From positions 2,580,001 through 2,644,000 of the forward strand of contig NC_011772.1 in the NCBI RefSeq assembly GCF_000021305.1: 64,000 nt of DNA, written 5' to 3'. This document shows, one piece after another, positions 52,101-61,083 of the stretch; positions within the stretch are counted from its first letter, which is position 1; each line of letters begins with the position of its first letter. The position numbers and the translations under genes were made by a program. The notes below the pieces were generated by a model, which saw only the letters and a list, made by a program, of their open reading frames with translations, did no database searches and was not told the DNA's origin. Origin of the DNA: Bacillus cereus G9842. GTDB taxonomy: Bacteria > Bacillota > Bacilli > Bacillales > Bacillaceae_G.

Positions 52101-55100
52101 ACCCACTTTGTCACCAAGACCAATGCCCTGCTCTTTTAAGAAGTGGGCAATTTGATTGGAGCGTTTATGAAGTTCCGAGTATGTTAACCATTTTTGCTCA
52201 AATACCACCGCTACTTCATTCGGTGTACGTTTTACTTGGTCTGTAAATAATTGATACAGAGTAGTTGAAGGTATTTTTTCTGTTGTTTCATTATATTGTT
52301 CAATTAAAGTTTGATCCGACTCTTTCATCTGCAAAGATGTTATATCGCTTTGTTTCACCAATTGTTCCAATAAGTCAACAAATTGGGAAAACATTGCTTC
52401 TATCACATCAATATCAAACAACTCTTCAACATAATTCCAGCTAATTAATAACTCTCCATTTTTTTCAATTACTACATTATCCAAATACACTTGTGGAGTT
52501 CGAGCATGAATATAGCGAAGAGAACCAAGTTGTTCCCAAGAGAAAGCACCTGCACCTGCTAACATCGAGGTGAAAACGATCGGCATAACTGCTTTTGGCG
52601 TCATTTGATGATATCGAGTAAAATCTCGAATAAAGTTAACTCCATCGTAATGACGATGTTCAAGGCCATCTAATAAAGTAGATTGCGTTTCTTTTACTCT
52701 AGTAAAGAAAGTTTGCTCTGGTTTTACATCAACATCCAACAAAATAAGCGATGTGAAATCTCCTACAATCTGTTCTACTTCATCATGAACAGGATAACGG
52801 TTAAATACAGTCAAATTAATTGCTAATCGACGTTGATTACTCCAATATGCCAACACATCACCATATATTGTACAAAGTAGAGCGGAAGGCGTTACCTCTT
52901 TCTCTTGTGCTAACTTTCGTAGCTTTGTCCATTTTTCATTGTCCAGGATTTTTGTAAGTGATTGGAATTTAGGAGTAGCAATCTCTGCTGGATCCTTTTT
53001 TAACAGCAAAGAAGGTGCAAACGGAAAGTCAGGAAGCTTACTTGTCCAATAATCTTTTGCTGTTTTATATTCTCCGATTTGTTCCATTTCATCATAGATA
53101 AACATATAATCTTGAAAATCAAAAGATAAAGATTCTAATTTTTGATTTGGTTTATAATAATAATGCAACAAATCCTGTCCAACAATGTTCATGCTTGCTC
53201 CGTCCATTAATAAAGCATCGTATCGAAAACATAATAAATACGTGTCTTCTTTTAAAAGAAAAGCTTTCAATTCAAACAAAGGCCATTGCCCCAAAGGGAA
53301 TACATGGTTAGTCATTCGAGAACGCTCTTCTTGCAAGCGAGCATTTTGATTCCTATCATCTAAATCTATGAGACTCACTATTTCAATCTGGTAATCAGGA
53401 ACGCTTTGTAATATTTGCTGTTTTCCCTCTGGTAAAATTACAGCTCGCAACATTGGATGACGATGGATTACCTTTTGAAAACTTTTTGAAAGACGATTGA
53501 TATCCAATGTTGTTTCATATTCAAAATATGTTTGAGGTGAAATACCACTTAATTCAAACTGTGAATTCCTTCCTAACATATACGCTGTCTGAACTTCTGT
53601 TAAGGAGAATGGATTAGACAAATCTTTAACATGAGTTGGTTTACTTTCAAAGTTTTCTTCTTTATGCTCTAACTTTACACAAGAACTCAGTTGAGCGATT
53701 GTAGGGTGCTTAAAAAAATCTGTTGTACTTATTTTTAAGCAGTCTTTTCTTAATAAATTAATTACCTGAAGTGCTTTAATGGATTCTCCTTTTAATGCAA
53801 AAAAATTATCATGAATACCGATTCCCTCAATCTCCATAACTTTTTCCCACGCACGCACCAATTTTTGTTCAATTTCATTGCGCGGGGCAACGTATGGAAT
53901 TGATACATAATCCGTTTGGGTTATATCCAATAACCTTTTTCTATCCACTTTTCCATTTGGATTCAATGGAATCTCTTCTACCTGAATCATTTTTTCAGGA
54001 ATCATAAACTCAGGTAATTTATCACTTAAATATTTTCTGATTTCACCAAAAGACACCTTGTTATCCGATACATAGTAGGCAGCTAATAATTTCCTATTTC
54101 CATACACTTGATCAACAACGATAGCCTGGTTTATTTCTGGATATTCCCTTAATTGAGTTTCGATTTCTCTTAATTCAATCCGATACCCTCGAATTTTCAC
54201 TTGATGATCCATTCGACCTAAATACTCAAGTTCTCCATTAGGCAACCAACGAACGAGATCACCTGTATGATACATCATTTCCCCTGCCGCAAAAGGACTC
54301 TGTACAAATTTTTCATCTGTCAGTTTACTTTTACCAAGATACCCTCGTGCTACCGCTACTCCAGCAATGCAGAGTTCACCGGGAATTCCAAATGGTTTTA
54401 ATTGGCCATACTTATTCAATATATAGGAATGATAATTCGGATTTGGTTTGCCGATCGTAACTTCTTTGGAAGTGCTCAAGTCTTTTATTGTTGCGCAAAT
54501 GGTTGTTTCTGTGGGACCATAAATATTTAAAATTGTTGCTTCACTGATACAACGAATTTTTTCAACCAAATCAATGGAAAATGCTTCTCCTGCTAATAAA
54601 ATAGATTTTAAATCTTTTAGAAAATTTGCCCCTTCTGGATCACTCAAAATCACTTCCATTCGCGATGGCGTTGATTCCCATAAATCCACCTTATGTTTTT
54701 TGACCAAATGAGCCAATTCTTTTGTTGCAAACTGTTCCTCTGTAGCAATTACTACTTTTGAACCTTGCGTTAAAGGAAGACATATTTCTAACAAGGAAAT
54801 ATCAAAAGATACACTAGCAAGAAACAAGAATGATTGATTAGCTTTTACTTTTTCTCTCATTACATTTAAAAAATGAACTAGCGATTTTTGTTCTATCATT
54901 ACCCCTTTTGGATTTCCTGTCGATCCTGATGTGTAAATAACATAAGCCAAATCATTAGGATTATGTTCTCGTACTAAATTACTTTCTTCACCTTGGAAAA
55001 GATATTCTTTATCAAAATACAGTACTTCACCCGCAAATTGCGGCAATACTTCCTCTGTTCGCTTACTAAGTAAATATTTTGCTTGACTATCTTGTAACAT

Positions 55101-56189
55101 ATATTCAATTCGTTCAGTTGGGTAGTTAGGGTCGATTGGTAAATACGCTGCTCCTGCTTTTAAAATCCCCATCATACCAATAATCATTTCTAATGACCGA
55201 TCTACCATAACGCCAATAATACTTTCTTTTGAAACACCTTTACTTTGAAGAATAGAAGCCAATTGATTCGCTTTCTTATTCAATTCTCTATATGTCAAAG
55301 ATTGATCATTACAAACAACAGCAATTTGATCTGGAGTTTTTAATACTTGCGCTTCAAACAAATCTTGAAATGATTGAAACAAGTCTATGCCCGTTTGAAA
55401 AGTATTCAATCCTTCTAACAACTCTTTTTCTTCTTCTGCAATAATACAAATATCTTTCAATGCCAAATTCGGATTTTGTGAAACTTGCTTTAAAACATAA
55501 CAATACGAATTGGCAAACTGTTGCAAAGAAGAGAATGAACGGGACTTGCAAGAAATTTGAAATTCAAATTCATTATGTATTTCATTCCATTTTCTTCGTA
55601 TCCATAGGACTAAATTATTCTCTGCGTATTCTTCTAGTGAATTTTCATTATGTAATCCTTCCATCCCGATTACAATTTGAAAAGGAGTTAAATTGTGTTT
55701 AACTAATAATTCAGAGAGCGGATACTCCTGATTTTCATACCCGAATAAAGTCGTTTGTTCAATCTCATTTACTAATTGTTTAAAGGGGTGATGCGGATGG
55801 ATTTCACTTCCTAAAGGAATCAACTTATTAAGATTCTCACTTTGTTCAAGATTCTTTTCAATTATAGGAATACCAATGGTAATTCTTTCTTGATCTGTAT
55901 AATGTGCCAAACAAACCCTTAAAGCGGCTTGAAACCAGCTAAATAATAATAAATCTTGAGACTTACTTATTTTTTGTATACTTTTACTAAATTCTACATT
56001 CACTCTGACTTGAACGTACTCACAAGGTGTTTCTTTATTTAGTTGGTAATCGCTATTAAATTTAAATACAGAAAAATCGAGAATCTCGGAAGATAATTGC
56101 TCCTTCCAAAACGCTTCTACTTCTTTATTTTCATGAATTGAACTTCGATCTTTAATGTGCATTTTTATCTTTATCCCCCTAATATTCAT
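49146..56189 (-). CDS. Two-module NRPS (half C - A - T - Cy - A(Cys) - T - C)
   Basis: 2347 residues. Order (approximate positions): second half of a C domain without HHxxxDG (1-260); A1 (275-770; YVIYTSGSTGNPKG near 421; pocket residues read D-I-L-E-L-A-I-I-C, substrate unknown); T1 (Ser in FFALKGESIKAL, about 800; usual GG replaced by KG); Cy (860-1290; DALLMDGAS for DxxxxD, VGDFTSLILL, PIVFTS, ARTPQVYLDN); A2 (1310-1790; pocket D-L-Y-N-L-S-L-I-W, the cysteine code); T2 (FALGGDSIKAI, about 1826); terminal C (HHLLCDGWS, about 2053). No thioesterase; product release by amine condensation is expected. Overlap with the dehydrogenase gene is 5 bp apart. ATG 56162 with GGGGGAT is an alternative start. 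Confidence 0.92.
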   Translation of the reverse strand: MNIRGIKIKMHIKDRSSIHENKEVEAFWKEQLSSEILDFSVFKFNSDYQLNKETPCEYVQVRVNVEFSKSIQKISKSQDLLLFSWFQAALRVCLAHYTDQERITIGIPIIEKNLEQSENLNKLIPLGSEIHPHHPFKQLVNEIEQTTLFGYENQEYPLSELLVKHNLTPFQIVIGMEGLHNENSLEEYAENNLVLWIRRKWNEIHNEFEFQISCKSRSFSSLQQFANSYCYVLKQVSQNPNLALKDICIIAEEEKELLEGLNTFQTGIDLFQSFQDLFEAQVLKTPDQIAVVCNDQSLTYRELNKKANQLASILQSKGVSKESIIGVMVDRSLEMIIGMMGILKAGAAYLPIDPNYPTERIEYMLQDSQAKYLLSKRTEEVLPQFAGEVLYFDKEYLFQGEESNLVREHNPNDLAYVIYTSGSTGNPKGVMIEQKSLVHFLNVMREKVKANQSFLFLASVSFDISLLEICLPLTQGSKVVIATEEQFATKELAHLVKKHKVDLWESTPSRMEVILSDPEGANFLKDLKSILLAGEAFSIDLVEKIRCISEATILNIYGPTETTICATIKDLSTSKEVTIGKPNPNYHSYILNKYGQLKPFGIPGELCIAGVAVARGYLGKSKLTDEKFVQSPFAAGEMMYHTGDLVRWLPNGELEYLGRMDHQVKIRGYRIELREIETQLREYPEINQAIVVDQVYGNRKLLAAYYVSDNKVSFGEIRKYLSDKLPEFMIPEKMIQVEEIPLNPNGKVDRKRLLDITQTDYVSIPYVAPRNEIEQKLVRAWEKVMEIEGIGIHDNFFALKGESIKALQVINLLRKDCLKISTTDFFKHPTIAQLSSCVKLEHKEENFESKPTHVKDLSNPFSLTEVQTAYMLGRNSQFELSGISPQTYFEYETTLDINRLSKSFQKVIHRHPMLRAVILPEGKQQILQSVPDYQIEIVSLIDLDDRNQNARLQEERSRMTNHVFPLGQWPLFELKAFLLKEDTYLLCFRYDALLMDGASMNIVGQDLLHYYYKPNQKLESLSFDFQDYMFIYDEMEQIGEYKTAKDYWTSKLPDFPFAPSLLLKKDPAEIATPKFQSLTKILDNEKWTKLRKLAQEKEVTPSALLCTIYGDVLAYWSNQRRLAINLTVFNRYPVHDEVEQIVGDFTSLILLDVDVKPEQTFFTRVKETQSTLLDGLEHRHYDGVNFIRDFTRYHQMTPKAVMPIVFTSMLAGAGAFSWEQLGSLRYIHARTPQVYLDNVVIEKNGELLISWNYVEELFDIDVIEAMFSQFVDLLEQLVKQSDITSLQMKESDQTLIEQYNETTEKIPSTTLYQLFTDQVKRTPNEVAVVFEQKWLTYSELHKRSNQIAHFLKEQGIGLGDKVGLLAKRRVDTIVNMLGILKAGAAYVPIDPDHPLDRQTYILKNSSCKFLLEPSLYEENDLSFYTTEDMPAIAGPEDIAYIIYTSGSTGKPKGVIITHQAVTNTIQDINQKYEVNEDDRIISISSMCFDLSVYDIFGALSTGAMLVMIRDLRDMQELIRTVERRGITIWNTVPAIMDLALDQVGSHFEHSSLRLVLHSGDWIPLSLPEKIKRHFPIAEVVSLGGATEASIWSIYYPVKQVESHWNSIPYGMPLANQTYYVLNYEKKMCPVGVIGDLYIGGVGLAKGYLNDEKKTNEAFVSHPDFGLIYKTGDCGKMHSEGYIEFLGRQDYQVKIQGYRVELEEISHCLLTYKQVEHAVVIDQTDENGIKFLVAYVVTEQNISTTELRKHLRDHLPDYMIPSYFVYLDQLPLTPNGKLDRKALPTPEKQKNEVFIAPKTEMEKILTSIWQEVLKIDQVGVNDHFFALGGDSIKAIQVSVRLYRQGFELEPKNLFSFPILRDMVQFVKKLDQFSSSQTNDVNIMNDNKATLLNVKDKQLNQHTLTKIQEKMPDIKIERIYPLAPFQEVIYEHATNEPDTNAYFEQTIWALEGELDIKLFIQCFQQLVDRHDSLRTIIVQDEQAKPWQAVLYDVQINSEIKNLIEMTKQEQQEFLDQWMNENLSQGFKNGELMTRLCIFQLGNNEYKVIWSSHHLLCDGWSVSILIDELFQLYETTNAGTTAELPMVKPFETFIDWTLAQDHEKARHFWRDYLSGYNQKISIPKKKVPSKSEGLNFTFMDLTLDKDLTNQLQTFVTKNNITMNTALLAVWGILLGKFNGTREVVLPNLVSVRPPEVEGIENMFGLFTNVLPIRLAWTETQSFVDFLQKVQLETLKCNEYAYYSFVDIQKQSELKTELTDHLWVFENYPTNPAIFSSNENRHFAITDYEVVDEPHVKYGIMCFPEERLTIKFGYDQTVYEAEKIQEILNHIHGLINTILQNPIQTICDYKL

Positions 56190-56194
56190 TTCTT

Positions 56195-57172
56195 CTACTC
56201 GTTAATTTTTAAGCCAACTTCAAGCCCATGGAGAAACACTTGATGATTATCCAAACATAAAAATTGCTGAATATCTTCAAATTTCATATGACCAACTGAA
56301 CAAACCCCTAAATTTAATGTTTCAGCAACCATATTTAAGGTAGCAGTGATAATGCCTGACTCAATACAAGCAAATAAATATCCATCTGAACCGTATTTCG
56401 GGATAGAAGCGTTCGCATTATAAATCAAATAAACTGAGAATGCAGATTGAGTAAATAAATCCTGATTAATTAACTCATGATCACTTTTGATCACTTGATC
56501 AATGTTGTTTACAATCACAAGACTGTTTTTTGATGGGTTATAATAATAAAATCCAGCTTTCATACCCTCTATACGTTTTGGTTTTATATAAACAAAGATA
56601 TCAATGGGATAGAGCCCGCCTGCACTTGCGTAATGATAGTATATTTTTTCTTCCTTAACCTGTTTTAGAGTTGATAAGAATTGGGAAAATTCCGAAAAAC
56701 TAATATGTTTTTCCGTATCAAATTGACGACAAGATCTACGTTCCTTAATTATAGTAGGTAGCTCATTTGTTGTTTCAAGTTGAATTTCGGTCGACCGTGC
56801 AGCAACGTGCGTGCGATTTAATTGTTCACTCATATACTTATCTAACTTTTCTTTAGAAAAGCGAATCTGGTTGCTATATGGATTTGAAAAAATCTTTTCT
56901 TGTGAAGAAAATACTTCTCTTGGGTGTAATATATTACTTACTAACACACGATTTTTTATCATGAGCTCTATGTTTTTTTGTGTCTCTTCTACATTTCCTA
57001 ACGAAAAGCGCTCTACTAGTTCACTAATTTTCACACCTTTTTGAGCCATAAAATAAAAATCTGGAAACCACTCAGACAGAATACCTGTAAATCTCATTTC
57101 CCCTATCAAAACTTCATTATGCAACTTCTCCCAATGCTTAATCGGAGACCAGTAATAAATTTTCTCGCTCAT
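56195..57172 (-). CDS. SagB/ThcOx-type nitroreductase-fold dehydrogenase
   Basis: 325 residues from ATG 57172 with GGAGGG. FMN-binding features: ERRSCRQFD for phosphate/FMN contact, YHYASAGGLYPIDIFVYI, ALSVYLIYNA-like strand and CIESGIITATLNMVAETLNLGVCSVGHM at the dimer interface. The first 120 residues are a SagB-like N-terminal extension. Such enzymes oxidise azolines to azoles. Being first gene in the operon with a Cy-domain NRPS, it most likely oxidises the thiazoline to a thiazole. Confidence 0.85.
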   Translation of the reverse strand: MSEKIYYWSPIKHWEKLHNEVLIGEMRFTGILSEWFPDFYFMAQKGVKISELVERFSLGNVEETQKNIELMIKNRVLVSNILHPREVFSSQEKIFSNPYSNQIRFSKEKLDKYMSEQLNRTHVAARSTEIQLETTNELPTIIKERRSCRQFDTEKHISFSEFSQFLSTLKQVKEEKIYYHYASAGGLYPIDIFVYIKPKRIEGMKAGFYYYNPSKNSLVIVNNIDQVIKSDHELINQDLFTQSAFSVYLIYNANASIPKYGSDGYLFACIESGIITATLNMVAETLNLGVCSVGHMKFEDIQQFLCLDNHQVFLHGLEVGLKINE

Positions 57173-57948
57173 ATAACCCTCCATAAACATTTAACTTATT
57201 TTTGAAATGCAATTTTCTAATTTACAAAAATTTTTTTGGATTCTGCTCCTTGTCTCATAGTGATTATAAATACATGCACTTTAACGAAACTTGAAAATAA
57301 TGAAATAACTTTTTCTTCATTAAAATTTTTTATTTCATCATAAAAAATGATTTCTTTTTGGATATTTCACATCCTTTCCCATAGTAATCCTATAAGGTAT
57401 AAACCATTTGTAACATTGAGAATATTCATGTATTTCCAATGTGAAATTATTGTAATGGATTGGAGAGCGGTTGAATATAGTTATTAAATCAAATAATGTT
57501 GAGAAAGTTTTATTTATTATATCGATAAAATTTTATGATGTAATTTATTACAAATAGATTAAGAAAAGAGTTTTAAATTTTTCTTAATCAGTTAGTGTGA
57601 AAATATCACATACTATTACATACAATCGAGTTACTTACATTTCATATTCAAAATAGAGAAAAGACACCTTGAATGGTGTCTTTTCTCTATTTTAATTCCA
57701 TATACTTTTTACGCCTTTGTTATTTTTAAACGATTTGTAGGAATTAATACAACTCGAACATCTAGTTCGTTATATGTTCGAATATATAATAAACATTATC
57801 TGAATTACGAATGTATTTCAGGTAATTTTATAAATAAACTCAAAGATATCTTCTTCTCCTACTGCCACAAAAGAAATAATCTATTGCTTATTTCTTTTAT
57901 TAAATTGTAATATAATTACAGTATGTGAAATTATATTACATTAACTTT
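57173..57948. other. Regulatory region upstream of the NRPS operon
   Basis: About 775 bp without a gene. The operon promoter must lie in the left part. A perfect 14-bp hairpin, AGAGAAAAGACACC - TTGAAT - GGTGTCTTTTCTCT (57655-57688), with T-rich ends on both strands, could end an unseen small transcript. A dyad-like stretch CGAACATCTAGTTCGTTATATGTTCG lies near 57758; no known operator recognised. A short frame 57925-58122 was rejected. Confidence 0.5.
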
Positions 57949-57988
57949 AAAAACGAAGTGAGAATAATCTTCACTTCGCTTTTTTTAT
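57949..57988. terminator. Terminator of the pullulanase gene
   Basis: AAAACGAAGTGA - GAATAATC - TTCACTTCGCTTTTTTT, usable on both strands; lies 56 bp after the pullulanase stop (minus strand). Confidence 0.85.
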
Positions 57989-58043
57989 TTGCAATCCTTG
58001 TTAAATTTGCTCAATGCAGTATTTATTTCCACATTCTTCGCTT

Positions 58044-60611
58044 TTATTTAATCGGTTTCTCTGTTTTTAAGACAAATGAACTTAATGCAGGAACTTTAAT
58101 TTTATTGTCATGGACAACATAAAGTGGTTTACTTCCCGCCTGCTTCCCGTCTACTAGTACTTTCCAAGGACCTTTCGATGGAAGTGTTATATCAACAGCT
58201 TCTCTATTTGCATTGTGAGCCACTGTAAAGTATTCATTTTTATTCCCCTCTATTGTATAAGCTACCGTATTTTTCGGGGCATCAATAAATGATACGTGTG
58301 TTTTTATTTGCTCTGCAGATGTCATTCGAAAAGCTGAGTACTTTTTGCGTAATTCTATTAAACCCTTCATATAATCTACTTCATTATTAAACGTTGCACG
58401 GCGCAGCCAATCCATCTGGTTAATTGAATCTGGAGATTTGTAACTATTATGATCACCGTATTTCGTCCGCATAAACTCTTGCCCTGCATGTAAAAATGGA
58501 ACTCCTTGTGATGTTAATAAAATTGAAGAAGACAATTTGTGCATTTGTTTTCGCACTTCTTCACTGTCACCTGAATTAGTTAACTCAAGTTTATCCCATA
58601 ATGTATGATTGTCATGTGCTTCCACATAAGTTAATACCTGTTCCGGATCTTGATAGGTAGACGAATTTGTATCGTAGTCAATACCTGCCGTAATACCTTT
58701 TTTAATACGATCTTCCATGTTTTCCTTTCCATTTATAAAACCATTTTCCTTTTCCTCAAATACACTACCTTTCAACCCATCACGTATATTATCGTTAAAA
58801 TGAGCAATCCCTTTCATTTTCTCTGCATTTTTTTGATTTGCTTTCAGCTCAGCTGCAAGAGGTGTATTTAAATCCCATCCTTCTCCGTGTAGTATAATAG
58901 AAGGGTCAATTTGATTAACAGCTTTACGTATTTCATTCATCGTTTCATAATCATGAATACCCATTAAATCAAAACGGAATCCATCTAAATTGTATTCTTT
59001 TGCCCAATATGTGACGGAATCTATCATAAATTTCCTCATCATTTTTCTTTCTGAAGCAGTATCATTTCCTACTCCAGTTCCATTTGCAAATGTTCCATCT
59101 TCATTGTAACGATAATAATAACCTGGAACTAACTTATGGAAATTAGATTCAGCAGCGTTATACATATGGTTATATACTACATCCATCACTACTCGAAGAT
59201 TATTGTCATGTAGTGTTTGAACCATTTGCTTCAATTCAGTTATTCGCACAGTCGGCTCATAAGGATTTGTAGAATAGGAGCCTTCTGGAACGTTGAAATT
59301 TTTAGGATCATATCCCCAGTTATATTGCGGTTCATTTAAAGTCTCTTCATTTACAGAAGCATAATCAAATATCGGTAAAAACTGAACGTGAGTAACACCT
59401 AGATCCTTTATATGATCAAGTCCTGTTTTTACACCTTCTGGCCCTTTTGTTCCTTTTTCTGTTACACCTAAATACTTCCCTTTCTGTTTAATACCACTTT
59501 CAGGTTGGATGGAAAGATCGCGTACATGTAACTCATAAATAATAGCATCTTCCGGATTTTTAAATTTTGGCTTTTTGTTTGCTTTCCATTTTTTCGGATT
59601 TGTTTCTTCTAAATTAACGACTGCACCTTTATCTCCATTTACAGAAGCAGCACGCACATATGGATCAACCGCTTCAGTCCATGTATCACCGATTTTGACC
59701 TTATACGTATAAAAGAGCCCTTTTTGATTCCCCTTTAGTTCTGCTGTCCAAGTTCCCTTTTCACCTTGTTGCATGTTTATTTCAGCACCTATTTTATCGT
59801 TCCAGTTTTTATATGTAACTAACTTCGCTTCGCTTGCAGTAGGAGCCCATAAACGGAACTTTGTATGTTGCGCGGTATATGTATTCCCTAAATCGTTACC
59901 ACTATAATAAAATAAATTATCAAATTCCTCGCTACGAATGACTTTACCAATTTCAGTATTCGTATCAGCTAAGTTTTCTATTTTAACTTTGTATGTTTGT
60001 TTTAAATCAATTTTCTGTTCCGTAATTATTTTGACCTTATTAGTAATATCTCCACTATTTATATCATAAGGACTAATATTTTTAATTTTAATGCCTTCAA
60101 TTTCAATTTTCTTTTCCCTAATATGAAACGGGACATTAGTCGTTACGGTAATTTCATGGAAACTATCAATAGTTGCTTTTTGAATTGAGAGATCTGAAGA
60201 AGGCTTAGAGTTATATACTTTTTCATCGCCCGAAAGAATCCATACTTCAGCACGACCGCCCTTTATATTTTCAATCCAACGATCCCCACCATCTTTTTCC
60301 CATTCATTTGTTCGAACTATAAATCCTACACGATTATAGTCACCGTCTATTTTTATCTTAGCGTATTTTCCAAATTCATCTTCACCAGTAAATTCATAAG
60401 ATGTACCATTTGCATTTTCTCCCCATAACCAAAGATTCCAGTCTTTTGTATTTCCAAGCTTCTCTTTGTAATGAATGATAACTTCAGTTGTTTTCGAATT
60501 TGAAACTGCCTTCACACCCTGAAAGGAGAAAACAGATGATAACATAACGATTAAAGTAAGTAATAAAACTGTTTTGTTAATTAATCTTTTTATAATTTGC
60601 ACCACATACAC
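58044..60611 (-). CDS. pulA: Secreted type I pullulanase
   Basis: 855 residues. N-terminal membrane/signal segment (KTVLLLTLIVMLSSVFSFQG). An N-terminal CBM41-like domain (YKEKLGNTKDWNLWLWGE) and an early-set domain precede the GH13 barrel: YNWGYDPKNFNVPEGSYS (pullulanase hallmark), DVVYNHMYN, GFRFDLMGIHD (nucleophile Asp), ILHGEGWDL (acid/base Glu) and YVEAHDNHTLWDKL. It cuts alpha-1,6 bonds of pullulan and branched starch. GTG codons at 60611, 60605 and 60602 are all possible starts. Upstream it carries candidate cre boxes. Confidence 0.93.
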   Translation of the reverse strand: MYVVQIIKRLINKTVLLLTLIVMLSSVFSFQGVKAVSNSKTTEVIIHYKEKLGNTKDWNLWLWGENANGTSYEFTGEDEFGKYAKIKIDGDYNRVGFIVRTNEWEKDGGDRWIENIKGGRAEVWILSGDEKVYNSKPSSDLSIQKATIDSFHEITVTTNVPFHIREKKIEIEGIKIKNISPYDINSGDITNKVKIITEQKIDLKQTYKVKIENLADTNTEIGKVIRSEEFDNLFYYSGNDLGNTYTAQHTKFRLWAPTASEAKLVTYKNWNDKIGAEINMQQGEKGTWTAELKGNQKGLFYTYKVKIGDTWTEAVDPYVRAASVNGDKGAVVNLEETNPKKWKANKKPKFKNPEDAIIYELHVRDLSIQPESGIKQKGKYLGVTEKGTKGPEGVKTGLDHIKDLGVTHVQFLPIFDYASVNEETLNEPQYNWGYDPKNFNVPEGSYSTNPYEPTVRITELKQMVQTLHDNNLRVVMDVVYNHMYNAAESNFHKLVPGYYYRYNEDGTFANGTGVGNDTASERKMMRKFMIDSVTYWAKEYNLDGFRFDLMGIHDYETMNEIRKAVNQIDPSIILHGEGWDLNTPLAAELKANQKNAEKMKGIAHFNDNIRDGLKGSVFEEKENGFINGKENMEDRIKKGITAGIDYDTNSSTYQDPEQVLTYVEAHDNHTLWDKLELTNSGDSEEVRKQMHKLSSSILLTSQGVPFLHAGQEFMRTKYGDHNSYKSPDSINQMDWLRRATFNNEVDYMKGLIELRKKYSAFRMTSAEQIKTHVSFIDAPKNTVAYTIEGNKNEYFTVAHNANREAVDITLPSKGPWKVLVDGKQAGSKPLYVVHDNKIKVPALSSFVLKTEKPIK

Positions 60612-60743
60612 CCTTTCTTCAAATATTACTAGCGATTTATTATGCTTACACTGAATAACACTGCTTAAATTAATCTAGAAATCTCTTTTGCTTCACCTCC
60701 ATATTGGCTATTTTCACGTATGTATTTCAATGACCTTTTAATA

Positions 60744-60757
60744 CGGAAGCGTTTGCA
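60744..60757. promoter_or_regulatory. Candidate CcpA (cre) site, imperfect
   Basis: CGGAAGCGTTTGCA fits the central cre core (AAnCGnTnnCA) but deviates at two outer positions of TGWNANCGNTNWCA. It lies about 135 bp upstream of the pullulanase start. Confidence 0.5.
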
Positions 60758-60844
60758 TAAATTGCTTAAAAAAATAGATTTGTGTATGCCCTCATATATT
60801 TGTAAATGCTAAAAGGTCAGGGAAATCATTTTAAAGCAATCGTT

Positions 60845-60858
60845 TGTTATCGTTTTCA
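60845..60858. promoter_or_regulatory. Candidate CcpA (cre) site, full match
   Basis: TGTTATCGTTTTCA matches TGWNANCGNTNWCA at every fixed position. It lies about 235 bp upstream of the pullulanase start; carbon catabolite control would fit a starch enzyme. Otherwise 60612-61005 holds no gene. Confidence 0.6.
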
Positions 60859-61004
60859 TTTTATAGACTTTCTATCAAGAGGTCAATATATTATTAATTT
60901 TCTGTTTTTATATACTTTAAACCTTATTTATTTGTCGCAACTTCTTACAGATAACGCGCCTAATTATTGCTTAGTCAGTTTATTTTCAACAATACATCGC
61001 TACG

Positions 61005-61045
61005 TAAAAAAGCTAATATCCTTAAAATGATATTAGCTTTTTTCA
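61005..61045. terminator. Terminator of the M4 protease gene
   Basis: AAAAAAGCTAATATC - CTTAAAAT - GATATTAGCTTTTTT, perfect 15-bp arms; 40 bp after the protease stop on the minus strand. Confidence 0.92.
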
Positions 61046-61083
61046 TAATGTATTAATATATGAATGAGAACTATAATTCTAAA

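Noticed and set aside
57925..58122. 65-codon plus-strand frame
   Set aside because: Overlaps the terminator and the 3' end of the pullulanase gene; no ribosome site.
60806..61030. 74-codon plus-strand frame
   Set aside because: Crosses a candidate cre site and the protease terminator; no ribosome site.
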